Assembly: GCF_000294655.1 (NCBI RefSeq)
Contig: NZ_CAHP01000060.1
Location: 1-64,000 of the forward strand
DNA: 64,000 bases
From: Magnetospirillum molischianum DSM 120
Lineage (GTDB): Bacteria; Pseudomonadota; Alphaproteobacteria; Rhodospirillales; Magnetospirillaceae
Direction of reading: 5' to 3'
The translations under genes were made by a program, and so were the position numbers. The notes beneath the pieces were generated by a model. That model was not told the DNA's origin. It made no database searches and saw only the letters and a program-made list of their open reading frames with translations. This document shows positions 14,423 to 21,642 of the stretch, in pieces. Each line of letters begins with the position of its first letter. Position 1 is the first letter of the stretch.

Positions 14423-14994
14423 GCGCCGTCATGGGAGGGAAAACCAAAGGCGCGTCCCCAGCCGGCGTGCGAAAAGTCCTCGGCTTGATCGAGTCCGGCG
14501 TGAAGATCGGCATCTTCGGCTTGGAAATCCAGGATGTCGGCGACGCGAAGCTGCTGGCTCAGCTCAACGCCGCGCTCGCTCGCGCCGAACTGGACGGTCT
14601 TGTGGACACCGAAGGTCCCGAAGGCAAAGAGATTATGACGATCACCGCCCGGGGCAGGGAGTGGATGGCGGAACATGATCGTAGCCACGTCAATGGCATC
14701 GAACATAGCGTTATTGGCGAGCTGCTTTATCGCCTGGACGGGGAGCTGGCGACCAAAATAGCGCCCATACTGAACGCCTCCGAGCGAAAGGCTCTCAACA
14801 CAGCCCGGCGTATGAGGTGGATTATCGTGACTTCTCACGATCGCTACATGGTCACGAATATGGGAGAAGACTGGCTGCTGCAAACCCTCCAGGAAGACAC
14901 GCTCAACAAGATCGCCGTTGGTCGCGCCCTGCGTCTCGACACTGGCGCCGAGTCCCAGCGCAGGGCGATCAATCCGCTCTGGGGAAGCTGGTGA
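14419..14994 (+). CDS. Winged-helix-like protein, 191 aa, with C-terminal N-x2-W-x-S-W motif
   Basis: Two repeated helix-rich regions, each ending in a strand pair (DGLVDTEGPEGKEIMTITARG and RWIIVTSHDRYMVTNMG), reminiscent of tandem winged helices. Ends RRAINPLWGSW, a terminal motif shared with two other small proteins here. Stop and next start overlap (TGATG). DNA binding is plausible, not shown. Confidence 0.65.
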   Translation: MSAVMGGKTKGASPAGVRKVLGLIESGVKIGIFGLEIQDVGDAKLLAQLNAALARAELDGLVDTEGPEGKEIMTITARGREWMAEHDRSHVNGIEHSVIGELLYRLDGELATKIAPILNASERKALNTARRMRWIIVTSHDRYMVTNMGEDWLLQTLQEDTLNKIAVGRALRLDTGAESQRRAINPLWGSW

Positions 14995-15206
14995 TGACCA
15001 ATCTCAGTGAATACCAAACCACCAAAACACTGATCAATGCGTTTATGAAACCAGGGGAGCCAACCCTCGGTGAGCTGGCTCGCATGAGCGACCATGATCG
15101 AGCAATGGCGATCAGACGGTCCCTGGAGAGCGCCGGCATCGAGGTCAAGAACTGGCCCAGGAAAGAAACGACCGCCGCGGTCAATGAGCATTGGGGGACG
15201 TGGTGA
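14994..15206 (+). CDS. Small protein, 70 aa, with C-terminal N-x2-W-x-T-W motif
   Basis: Coupled to the previous gene. Helical; ends TAAVNEHWGTW, the third example of the shared terminus. Its residues 31-39 (MSDHDRAMA) resemble TSDHDRAMI in the protein at 291-665, so it may be a distant relative. Confidence 0.6.
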   Translation: MTNLSEYQTTKTLINAFMKPGEPTLGELARMSDHDRAMAIRRSLESAGIEVKNWPRKETTAAVNEHWGTW

Positions 15207-15280
15207 CAGAGCCGACCGACATCGCCAAAAACTTCATGGCGGCGGTCTGCATTGCCGCAACCGTCAGTTACTGGTTATGA
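15203..15280 (+). CDS. Possible 25-aa membrane peptide
   Basis: GTG overlaps the previous TGA. The product has a hydrophobic stretch (FMAAVCIAATVSYWL). Small coupled membrane peptides are common in phages, but chance is not excluded. Confidence 0.25.
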   Translation: MTEPTDIAKNFMAAVCIAATVSYWL

Positions 15281-15360
15281 GTCCTGACCCTAAGTGCCAA
15301 CCGAACAACAACCAAAGCTCCGATAGACTGACCCCATCAAAACAATGGGAGCGATCCAAT

Positions 15361-15711
15361 ATGGAATACGGCGATCTCATCATCGTGACCAGGGGCAAGC
15401 TGAAGGGGATGATCGGCATCTATGACGATGACGATTGGAGCCGAGGCCCGGAGGTCATCTTCTACATCGGCCCGCTGCTGACCCTCTGCTATAGCGTGCG
15501 CGCAAAATCATGTCGTAAGGCCACCTACGAAGACATCACCCAGCGCCATCATTGGCTCTGGCTGAACAAGATCAGCCGGATGGTTCGGAGCGCCAGCGAC
15601 TTCGATCCCGATGAGGTCTTCAGGGCCACCCTGGAATGGACAATGCTGGAGAGCTGGCTCGGCGATCGCCGACATCAAGCCCTACGTGAGATGACGGATC
15701 TGCCGGCATGA
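15361..15711 (+). CDS. Hypothetical protein, 116 aa
   Basis: ATG 15361 follows GGGAGCG. The N-terminus (MEYGDLIIVTRGKLKGMIG) resembles a small SH3-like barrel of the KOW type, followed by helices. Function unknown. Confidence 0.6.
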   Translation: MEYGDLIIVTRGKLKGMIGIYDDDDWSRGPEVIFYIGPLLTLCYSVRAKSCRKATYEDITQRHHWLWLNKISRMVRSASDFDPDEVFRATLEWTMLESWLGDRRHQALREMTDLPA

Positions 15712-15741
15712 GGCGTAGATAGAAGAACCAGGAGTGTGCCA

Positions 15742-15972
15742 ATGCTAAAGGGAAAAGGCTTCATGCGGCACAAGCTGAAGAATGGCTGGACCATCGGCTA
15801 CGATATCAAGAACCGCGCCATCATCCAGTTCACCAAGGATGACCAGATCCCCGGCTACAAGCTGATCGCCGGCTGGCTCTTCAGCTTTACCAAGGCGTCC
15901 TACGGGGATGGATATCGCACCTGGATCAGCATCGGCTGGGGACAAGGCTTCTGGTTCACCACTGGCTTGTAG
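15742..15972 (+). CDS. Aromatic small protein, 76 aa
   Basis: ATG 15742 chosen over GTG 15736 because of SD AGGAG at 8-base spacing. Beta-rich with many aromatics (GYRTWISIGWGQGFWF). Function unknown. Confidence 0.55.
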   Translation: MLKGKGFMRHKLKNGWTIGYDIKNRAIIQFTKDDQIPGYKLIAGWLFSFTKASYGDGYRTWISIGWGQGFWFTTGL

Positions 15973-15998
15973 GGTCATGCGGGTGAGAGGGAAGAGAC

Positions 15999-16313
15999 AT
16001 GAATAATTCATGCGAAATGGGATGGTCATATCCCGGCCCATCGAACTCTGGGATCGCGGACGTGATCGTTCACACCGTGTCTGTCGCCACGTTAATCGGA
16101 GATATCAATCCCATTCATGATTTGGATGGCGACACTGTCTTTGTTGCCAATACGAACAAAGGTCAGAGCCATCTAGGTTCCAAAACCATGCTAATGGTTT
16201 CACATGAAGCGGACTGGTATATCGGCGTCTTGATTAAAGACGGGTTGATCGTGAATGACCTAAGAGTTGATAAATTTAGGCACGCCGATCCCCACAACGC
16301 CAATGAGGATTAG
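15999..16313 (+). CDS. Hypothetical protein, 104 aa
   Basis: SD GAGAGGGAAGAG before ATG 15999. More AT-rich than its neighbours, suggesting separate acquisition. Beta-rich (VIVHTVSVATLIGDINPIHDLDGD). Function unknown. Confidence 0.6.
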   Translation: MNNSCEMGWSYPGPSNSGIADVIVHTVSVATLIGDINPIHDLDGDTVFVANTNKGQSHLGSKTMLMVSHEADWYIGVLIKDGLIVNDLRVDKFRHADPHNANED

Positions 16314-16352
16314 CGTCGGCTTGACCCTGCGCCGATGACGTGTTTTGAATGA

Positions 16353-16390
16353 GGCGGGCGCGGCCCCGGCCAAGGTAGCACGCGCCCGCC
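16353..16390. terminator. Possible hairpin between convergent genes
   Basis: GGCGGGCGCG / CGCGCCCGCC, 10-bp arms, 18-base loop, between the + gene ending 16313 and the - gene ending 16431. T runs are weak on both sides. Confidence 0.4.
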
Positions 16391-16430
16391 GTGAAGTGAG
16401 TAGAGGTGGGTCCTGTCGAAGGGCTTACCT

Positions 16431-16643
16431 CTACTCCGTCACCACTCCGTATCCCGCCATCATCAAATCGGTGATAAGCCAAGCAAATTCGTCTTGGAAA
16501 TCGCCGTTGTGCGCGTTGAGGTCATCCACCGAAAGATCGGTAATCACATTGTGCTCCCGGAGCACATCTCCGACGCAGTGAATGGCGCGCCTGATGGCCA
16601 AGCTGCGCATTTGTGAAAAGTGAACCTCCGAAACAGTGTGCAT
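16431..16643 (-). CDS. Small hypothetical protein, 70 aa
   Basis: On the minus strand the start at 16643 is preceded by AAAGGAG with 6-base spacing. Helical acidic protein. One of the few leftward genes in the left block. Function unknown. Confidence 0.6.
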   Translation of the reverse strand: MHTVSEVHFSQMRSLAIRRAIHCVGDVLREHNVITDLSVDDLNAHNGDFQDEFAWLITDLMMAGYGVVTE

Positions 16644-17211
16644 TTCAACTCCTTTGCTTATGAGCGGCGCGCTCTACCAAGGCAGATACGCACCATCAGC
16701 CAACGTAAGCGCAAAAATCACAAATGAGCAATGACGAGCGGGACATAACGCCCCGAATGATTTCCGCCACTCAGGGCTATCAGCTTTGTGGATGGTTTGA
16801 CAACATTGTGAATGAAAGAACCAGCAAATGGCCTAGCCGACATTGACATCCGTCTGATAGCGCTTGCAATTCGTCTCCCCCTAAAACGACCATTGGATTA
16901 ACTCCGTGAACCTGTAAAAGGGAGGGCGGAAAGACGACGTAGGTGAACAAGACGGTGTTTGAGGTAAGAGAGGAGGGTGGTGTTTTTGTGTAAGGGGGAA
17001 AGGAGGTGATTTCGCCCCGGCAAGCTCTGCCCTCCGTCTCCCGAATTTTCCCTTACACCAGGCCGGAAGGTTCCCAGAGCCACGGCCGACCCTCTCTAAA
17101 CCGCAGGTCGCCGCGGTCTTCGCATCCTTGGCCAGGCCGAGGTCATTCGCACGGGGCCGTGGTTAATATAAGGGTCGATGCAATCCAGGCCGCGATCAAG
17201 AACTGCCTCGT
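16644..17211. other. Non-coding region with a structured element
   Basis: More than 500 bases without a supportable gene. GTGTAAGGG (16988-16996) and CCCTTACAC (17050-17058) form an inverted repeat around a stem-rich centre (GGAGG ... CCTCC). Candidate untranslated RNA or leader. Confidence 0.4.
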
Positions 17212-17231
17212 GAATTCGCTAATCCGCCAAC
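17212..17231. promoter_or_regulatory. Family 1 operator
   Basis: GAATTCGCTAATCCGCCAA, degenerate copy upstream of the 17297 gene. Confidence 0.5.
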
Positions 17232-17296
17232 CGAGTGACCGTCCCTTCCCGGGGCATGATCTCTTCATTGGGATCACACGGGAAGGAACCCCAGCA

Positions 17297-17524
17297 ATGA
17301 GCGAGATCGTGACCATCGTGGAAGCCAACGTGAACACGACCAAGTTCTCCCTGCATTACCACCCGCGCTTCAATACCTGGACCATCATGAGCGACGCCGG
17401 CGCCGGGTGGACTGAGATCGCCCGCTTGCGCAGCATGGTGGCGGCGATCCAGGTGCTTCAGCACGAGATTAAGATGGAGCTGACCACCCTCCGGGTCAGC
17501 GATTTGATTTCCCAGGCCGCCTGA
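17297..17524 (+). CDS. Hypothetical protein, 75 aa
   Basis: ATG 17297 follows GGAAGGAA; upstream in-frame extension is rejected because it crosses the operator. Alpha/beta with a terminal amphipathic helix. Single-gene unit closed by a strong terminator. Confidence 0.65.
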   Translation: MSEIVTIVEANVNTTKFSLHYHPRFNTWTIMSDAGAGWTEIARLRSMVAAIQVLQHEIKMELTTLRVSDLISQAA

Positions 17525-17576
17525 GCGCCAAAAAGGATCGAGAACAAACTTCGGCGTCTATCCCTGCCGACCAACT

Positions 17577-17613
17577 GCCCCAGGCGTCCCAGTGGCGTCT
17601 GGGGCGTTTTTTT
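17577..17613 (+). terminator. Rho-independent terminator
   Basis: GCCCCAG / CTGGGGC stem extended by CG pairs, followed by GTTTTTTT. Confidence 0.85.
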
Positions 17614-17690
17614 GGGAAGAGCCGTGCGTGGTAGCGCCGGAAGGGCAGGGAGGTTTCGCCGTGGTCAGAATACGATCGGGTCGCCTCTAG

Positions 17691-17720
17691 GATACGGCTG
17701 GCGCTGCCTATGGCTGATCC
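17691..17720 (+). repeat. 30-nt GATACGGC...GATCC element, copy B
   Basis: Inner part TGGCGCTGCCTATGGCT, followed by ATGG. Shares GCCTATGG with copy C. Confidence 0.65.
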
Positions 17721-17736
17721 ATGGTGCCGCCAGAAG

Positions 17737-17766
17737 GATACGGCACGGGCCGCCTATGGCTGATCC
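17737..17766 (+). repeat. 30-nt GATACGGC...GATCC element, copy C
   Basis: Inner part ACGGGCCGCCTATGGCT, followed by GTGG. Starts 46 bases after copy B starts. Confidence 0.65.
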
Positions 17767-17931
17767 GTGGCGTTGCCTTGGCGGCGGGAAAGAGGCGCCG
17801 CCAAGGCGAGACCTGTCGATCGGGTGGCGTCACCGAGGTTCAGCCTCGTGACTGGGTGGCAAAGCGACACCGTGGCGGCGGGATGCGGGGGTGGGAGATG
17901 CCGCCACGGCGTCATTGCATGGGGGAGATAT

Positions 17932-17950
17932 AGCGCATTCGCGAATTCGT
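17932..17950. promoter_or_regulatory. Family 1 operator
   Basis: AGCGCATTCGCGAATTCGT, upstream of the small gene at 18064. Confidence 0.55.
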
Positions 17951-18063
17951 GACCATGGCGAACTGCGCCGGGGTCGAAATCTGCCGTCGAACCGCCACGA
18001 GAACAGCCTACTGGGGATGGGGATGATGAGTGCATCGAACAACGCACATGAAAGGGTGCCCCC

Positions 18064-18258
18064 ATGACGAAGCAGCAAGAACGCGACCTGATCGCCGCCC
18101 AACTCCAGGGGCGTCCCGTGCAGAAGATTGCCACCGGCAAGTCGGGTCTCGACGGCGAGCAGCGTTTCAAGCTGAAGTGCGCCATTCACGGGGACGAGTG
18201 GGCTGCCAAGCGGGTGGCAGGGCGGTCAGTCTTGACTCCGCAAGCCTGCCACCCATAA
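18064..18258 (+). CDS. Small hypothetical protein, 64 aa
   Basis: AAAGGGTG before ATG 18064. Basic, with C39 and C62 and HGDEW in the middle. Six bases upstream of the toxin gene, so probably part of that operon. Function unknown. Confidence 0.55.
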   Translation: MTKQQERDLIAAQLQGRPVQKIATGKSGLDGEQRFKLKCAIHGDEWAAKRVAGRSVLTPQACHP

Positions 18259-18264
18259 TTACGA

Positions 18265-18570
18265 ATGATCGAGATCCGTCAGACGGCCACGTTCCGCGAT
18301 TGGCTGGCCAAACTGAACGATGAGCGCGCTCGAAGTCGTATCGCCAAAAGGATCGCCATCGTTCAGTCCGGCTTGCTGGGCGATGCCAAGTTTTTCGACG
18401 GCATCGGCGAGCTTCGCATCGACTACGGCCCCGGCTATCGCCTCTATTTCGTTCGCCGAGGCTCGGTGTTGATTGTCCTGCTGTGCGGCGGCGACAAGGG
18501 GAGCCAAGTGCGCGACATTCGCAAGGCGAAAGAAATGGCTGCGGAATTGGAGAGATCATCATGGCTCTGA
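18265..18570 (+). CDS. RelE/HigB-like addiction-module toxin, 101 aa
   Basis: Full-length match in pattern to the HI1419-type killer family: FRDWLAKLNDERARSRIAKRI, then GELRIDYGPGYRLYFVRRG, then LLCGGDKGSQVRDIRKAKEMA. Such toxins cleave mRNA on the ribosome. Toxin-before-antitoxin order is normal for this subfamily. It overlaps the antitoxin gene by 10 bases. Confidence 0.85.
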   Translation: MIEIRQTATFRDWLAKLNDERARSRIAKRIAIVQSGLLGDAKFFDGIGELRIDYGPGYRLYFVRRGSVLIVLLCGGDKGSQVRDIRKAKEMAAELERSSWL

Positions 18571-18812
18571 ACACATTCCCCTTCGACGCGGCGGAATACC
18601 TGACCGACCCGGAAGACCAGACCGATCTCCTGAACGAAGCGCTGGCCAGCGGTGACGCCAACGTCGTCGCCAACGCCTTGAGCATCGTGGCTCGAGCGCG
18701 AAACATGGCTCTCAGCGGCGACGGCGAAAGCGCCCCGCTTCTGGCAACCACTCTTGGGTTGATGCGTGCGCTTGGGGTGACGCTCAAAGCCCAGATTAAA
18801 CCAGCAGCTTAG
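18561..18812 (+). CDS. HI1420-like antitoxin lacking its helix-turn-helix, 83 aa
   Basis: N-terminus (FDAAEYLTDPEDQTDLLNEAL) and C-terminus (LATTLGLMRALGVTL) match the antidote family that partners this toxin. The segment between RARNM and LSGDGESAP, which should hold about 16-18 residues of HTH, is missing in frame. The protein could still neutralise toxin through the remaining helices but should not bind the operator itself, so autoregulation may be lost or taken over by a phage regulator. Confidence 0.75.
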   Translation: MALNTFPFDAAEYLTDPEDQTDLLNEALASGDANVVANALSIVARARNMALSGDGESAPLLATTLGLMRALGVTLKAQIKPAA

Positions 18813-18845
18813 AACGCGATTTCCGGGGCACTGAGCGCCCTTTTT

Positions 18846-18882
18846 GCCCCGTGGGGTATGTCTCCCGCCCCACGGGGCTTTC
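18846..18882 (+). terminator. Terminator of the toxin-antitoxin operon
   Basis: Perfect 11-bp stem GCCCCGTGGGG / CCCCACGGGGC, followed by TTTCCCC. Confidence 0.7.
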
Positions 18883-19245
18883 CCCGTTCTACGGGCTTTA
18901 AATCGCGATTTCGCGAATACGGTCCAACAGGGTCAGGTTACTCGACCCGTCCCGGCCTGACCACGGCGGCACCTGGTTCCCAGGCCGGCGGTGCCGTGGC
19001 GTTGGGGTCTGGGTCTTCCAGGCCAAGGCGGTCACGTTGCCCGCGGCCAGGCCACCCGTTGACCGGACTCCGGCCGTCCACAGAACCTCGGCCGTCCACA
19101 GACTCCAGGCCGCCATCAATCCACCACCCAACCACCCGGAAATCCGCCTCCCGCCCGCCGCGCGAGCAGCCTTCGGTTCTGGGCGAAGATGATCTTGTCC
19201 CGAGGGAATAGCCCCTCGGGAGAACGCAACAAGGGATGGACACCC
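18883..19245. other. Non-coding region
   Basis: 360 bases with no supported gene. Contains AAATCGCGATTT (18898-18909, perfect palindrome) running into a family 1-like TTTCGCGAATAC, and CGGCCGTCCACAGA direct repeats near 19072 and 19091. Confidence 0.45.
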
Positions 19246-19452
19246 ATGGGCAAGACTTTTCGCCGTGACGCTGAACTCGCCGACGCCTGGGCTTTGGAGG
19301 CCGAGCGCAAGATGAAGGTCAAGAAGCGCCAGAAGCGTCACGCTCGACGCTTCTTGAGCAAATGCATGGCTCTTAGTGCTGTCGATGGCTTGTTTGTCCC
19401 CGATCTCAGCAGCTCCGATCTGATCGACCCGCCGGTGTTCGACGCCATCTGA
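19246..19452 (+). CDS. Small basic protein, 68 aa
   Basis: AAGGGATG before ATG 19246. Very Lys/Arg-rich centre (ERKMKVKKRQKRHARRF) with a hydrophobic C-terminus. Function unknown. Confidence 0.6.
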   Translation: MGKTFRRDAELADAWALEAERKMKVKKRQKRHARRFLSKCMALSAVDGLFVPDLSSSDLIDPPVFDAI

Positions 19453-19460
19453 TCAAGCCA

Positions 19461-19484
19461 GGGGAGGGGCGTTCGCCTCTCCCC
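19461..19484 (+). terminator. Possible terminator hairpin
   Basis: GGGGAGGGGCG / CGCCTCTCCCC with TT loop and one mismatch; the T run is weak. Followed by a family 1 copy. Confidence 0.5.
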
Positions 19485-19489
19485 GCTTC

Positions 19490-19507
19490 GTCAATTCGCG
19501 AATTAGC
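19490..19507. promoter_or_regulatory. Family 1 operator
   Basis: TCAATTCGCGAATTAGCC with a perfect AATTCGCGAATT core. Confidence 0.6.
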
Positions 19508-19546
19508 CATGGTCGTCTGGAGGTGTCGCCTCGGTGCCGCCTGTTG

Positions 19547-19576
19547 GATACGGCGGGGCTCGTCGCCAGGTGAGCC
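19547..19576 (+). repeat. 30-nt GATACGGC element, copy D
   Basis: GATACGGC ... GAGCC, followed by GTGG. The 3' box differs by one base from GATCC. Confidence 0.5.
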
Positions 19577-19582
19577 GTGGCG

Positions 19583-19636
19583 GCGCCATAAGGATACGGC
19601 ACGGACTCAGACAGGCGATCCTATGGCGCCGCCATA
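19583..19636. repeat. Long hairpin enclosing copy E
   Basis: GGCGCCATAAGGAT and ATCCTATGGCGCC are inverted arms (one unpaired base) that extend outward into GGC/GCC pairs, with copy E of the 30-nt element in the loop. Confidence 0.5.
19593..19621 (+). repeat. 29-nt GATACGGC...GATCC element, copy E
   Basis: Inner part ACGGACTCAGACAGGC, followed by TATGG. Confidence 0.6.
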
Positions 19637-19638
19637 AG

Positions 19639-19668
19639 GATACGGCTCACGCCTGACCTGGGATGTCC
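19639..19668 (+). repeat. 30-nt GATACGGC element, copy F
   Basis: GATACGGC ... GATGTCC, followed by TGG. Most diverged 3' box. Confidence 0.45.
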
Positions 19669-19695
19669 TGGCGGCGCCGCCGCCGAGCCAGACTT

Positions 19696-19737
19696 CCCCG
19701 TTCGATCCCCGTCTCGGGTTGAACGCGGGGGCTTTTT
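19696..19737 (+). terminator. Terminator before the GAGGGAC module
   Basis: CCCCGTTC / GAACGCGGGG stem with an inner CCC/GGG pairing, followed by GCTTTTT. Confidence 0.6.
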
Positions 19738-20083
19738 CGTCCCCTCCCCGCGTTCGGGGCTTCTGTCCCCTCCCGTCACTTCCCGAGGTGGGTATCCCCG
19801 GGATGCTCGCCTCTTTGGGCTATGTCGCTTTCTTCATCGCTGTCTCATTTCGCGTCCCTCGAAACCGTTGCTCATGGGTCTTTTATAACCCCGTCTTTTG
19901 AGGGACGCAATACCCTTTTTTATGTCCCTTCGTTTTTTTGCGCCCTCGCTTTCAAAGAGCGCGAGCGCAACCCCCTTTATAAGAGGGGGAGGAGGGACAA
20001 ACCCAAATTTTCCCTTGTTTTCAAGGACGACCAAAAAAATCAGTCAGCATTGATTTTTCTGTTGCGTAGGACATTCGGGACGC
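19738..20083. other. Non-coding region of the GAGGGAC module
   Basis: Lower GC than neighbours, with poly-T and poly-A tracts. Contains GTCCCTC/GAGGGAC motifs at 19854, 19900, 19924 (GTCCCTT) and 19992, and a hairpin TTGCG ... CGCAA (19937-19971). No gene is supported. Confidence 0.5.
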
Positions 20084-20096
20084 TATTATGAGGGAC
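20062..20096 (+). promoter_or_regulatory. Promoter with GAGGGAC motif at the start point
   Basis: -35 TTGCGT (20062-20067), 16-base spacer, -10 TATTAT (20084-20089), then GAGGGAC at 20090-20096. Confidence 0.5.
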
Positions 20097-20141
20097 ACAA
20101 GCGACGCACAAAGCGACGCAACAAACGAAGGGATAGACATC

Positions 20142-20813
20142 ATGGAAAATTTCGCTAACGCCCTCGCGCTCGTCACCCCGGAACAGATCGAAGCGAAGCG
20201 CGCCCATGTTGAAAGCGTTATCAACGCCCGCATTGAGCGGGAAGTCGCGAAGGGAACGACCCTTCCCGCGAAGCTCGCGAAGCATCGGGATCGCTTCGTT
20301 GCCCCCGGAGTCCTTCGCGTTCTGTGCGCGATGGGCGTTGATCTTTCCCTTGTGTTCAATGAGGCGAAAGTGGACGGCCAACAGTTTTGCGAGAAAGCCC
20401 TTAACCGTGCGTGCCTCGCGCTCTCCCGTGCCGTCAACTATGCCATCCCCTTGAGCGAAGCGGAAATTGACGACAGCGGGAAGCACGGGAAAAAGGGAAG
20501 CGTAGAACTGAAGTATATTCATATCTTCATGCACAATGCTTCTATTCTTGCTTCTCTCGGGGAATACTTCACAAGCGATCTTCAGTGCTTCACTGTTAGC
20601 AACAAATACACCCCCAAGGGAAAGCGCGTTTCGGGTCTTCTCCGTCACTCTCTCGCTGTCGAAACCGCGTCCCGTCAATCGGGGCTTACCCGCCGCGCTT
20701 TGATCGCGCTCGGGGTTGCGAAGGGGAAAGCGGAAGCGACGGGGCGGGATGCGACGATTGTTATCAATCTGGAACACCCCCTGTCTCAGTTCTTCCTGAA
20801 CATCGAGAAATAA
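20142..20813 (+). CDS. Hypothetical protein of the GAGGGAC module, 223 aa
   Basis: ATG 20142 with SD GAAGGGAT; an in-frame ATG at 20088 overlaps the -10 box and is rejected. Helical, mildly basic; includes SRQSGLTRRALIALGVAKGKAEATG, which might be an HTH. Codon use is more T-ending and TCT/CTT-rich than that of neighbours, consistent with separate origin. Bounded by its own promoter and a terminator-like hairpin. It could be a regulator or replication factor of a small cassette; function unknown. Confidence 0.65.
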   Translation: MENFANALALVTPEQIEAKRAHVESVINARIEREVAKGTTLPAKLAKHRDRFVAPGVLRVLCAMGVDLSLVFNEAKVDGQQFCEKALNRACLALSRAVNYAIPLSEAEIDDSGKHGKKGSVELKYIHIFMHNASILASLGEYFTSDLQCFTVSNKYTPKGKRVSGLLRHSLAVETASRQSGLTRRALIALGVAKGKAEATGRDATIVINLEHPLSQFFLNIEK

Positions 20814-20821
20814 GGGGCGCT

Positions 20822-20844
20822 GGGGCGGGGGAAAACCCCGCCCC
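20822..20844 (+). terminator. Terminator-like hairpin
   Basis: Perfect 9-bp stem GGGGCGGGG / CCCCGCCCC, GAAAA loop, just after the stop at 20813; no T run. Confidence 0.5.
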
Positions 20845-20940
20845 GCTACTACCCCACCCCGGAAGGGGAACCCGCCCCACAGGGGCTTAAAACGGGCTTT
20901 CACGGGGTGTCGCTTTTCTTCACTGTCCCTCACATTCCGC

Positions 20941-20979
20941 TTGCAATGTCACTCGTTGCAGGGGTATTTAAAGAGGGAC
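20941..20979 (+). promoter_or_regulatory. Second promoter with GAGGGAC motif
   Basis: -35 TTGCAA (20941-20946), 18-base spacer, -10 TATTTA (20965-20970), then GAGGGAC at 20973-20979. Same layout as the promoter at 20062. Another motif copy (GTCCCTC) is at 20925. Confidence 0.5.
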
Positions 20980-21004
20980 ACAACAAACCCAAAGGGGTAG
21001 ACAA

Positions 21005-21109
21005 ATGAAACACGTTCTCGGGTTTTGCTGGGCCTTCGCTCGCAGCTATTCGGGTGGATATAGGGTGCGCAAGTCACCCGTTGCGCTTCGGATCAAAAAA
21101 GGGACTTGA
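21005..21109 (+). CDS. Small basic peptide, 34 aa
   Basis: Leader AAAGGGGTAGACAA before ATG 21005 mirrors that of the 20142 gene. The product is basic (YRVRKSPVALRIKKGT) with one Cys. Own promoter, so likely expressed. Function unknown. Confidence 0.45.
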   Translation: MKHVLGFCWAFARSYSGGYRVRKSPVALRIKKGT

Positions 21110-21351
21110 CACACGCGGGACGTGTGGGGCGATCACTCGCCCCACAACCTAGGGGTATATTAGAAGTCTTAGAGATTTTCGCGGCCCGGCATGGCCATGC
21201 CGCCTGTGTGCCGACCCCGCCACCGACCAACCTTATAGAACCGACCCGCCGGCGCGCAGACGATCCTTATACAGGCGCGCAGACCCCTTGACCTCCCAGA
21301 CCCCAACTCGCATTCTCCCAGCTTGACGAACGATAGAACCGGAGGCTGACG
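21110..21351. other. Non-coding leader region
   Basis: Contains a hairpin GTGGGGCGA / TCGCCCCAC (21124-21145), a perfect 16-bp palindrome CGGCATGGCCATGCCG (21187-21202), and direct repeats of CCTTATA and CGCGCAGAC (21233-21284). Confidence 0.5.
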
Positions 21352-21642
21352 ATGAACGAGGCTGGAGTCTCCCCAAAGCACTTGGCGGTGCTCTACCGCA
21401 TCGACCGACGAATGGTGAAGCTGTGGCAAATGCCCCAGCTACTCGTCGCGCTATCGCGCGACGAGCTGCCGCGGGCGGCCGCCGATCTCGCGAGCAGGGA
21501 GCTGCACAACCAGCGTGAGGCCAACGCCATGGTGGCCACGATCTCGATGCTGCCGACCGAGCTGCGCCGCAGCCAGAGCCTTATAGAGGCTCTGGGCCGG
21601 GCGTTCGAGCTGTCCTATGGCGTCGGCGGAACGGTTCACTGA
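21352..21642 (+). CDS. HTH-like small protein, 96 aa
   Basis: SD CCGGAGG before ATG 21352. Residues 7-26 (SPKHLAVLYRIDRRMVKLWQ) resemble a helix-turn-helix. Ends convergent with the leftward block. Possible regulator located between palindromes and the partition region. Confidence 0.6.
   Translation: MNEAGVSPKHLAVLYRIDRRMVKLWQMPQLLVALSRDELPRAAADLASRELHNQREANAMVATISMLPTELRRSQSLIEALGRAFELSYGVGGTVH

Larger units (their letters stand above)
17614..18063. other. Non-coding region with 30-nt elements and inverted repeats
   Basis: 450 bases with no convincing gene. Holds two GATACGGC...GATCC elements, GGCGCCGCC-type inverted repeats and a family 1 copy at 17932-17950. Confidence 0.5.

Noticed and set aside
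21101-21126. TTGACA-like box at 21105 as a promoter
   Set aside because: No -10-like sequence at 16-18 bases; the downstream region is a GC-rich hairpin.
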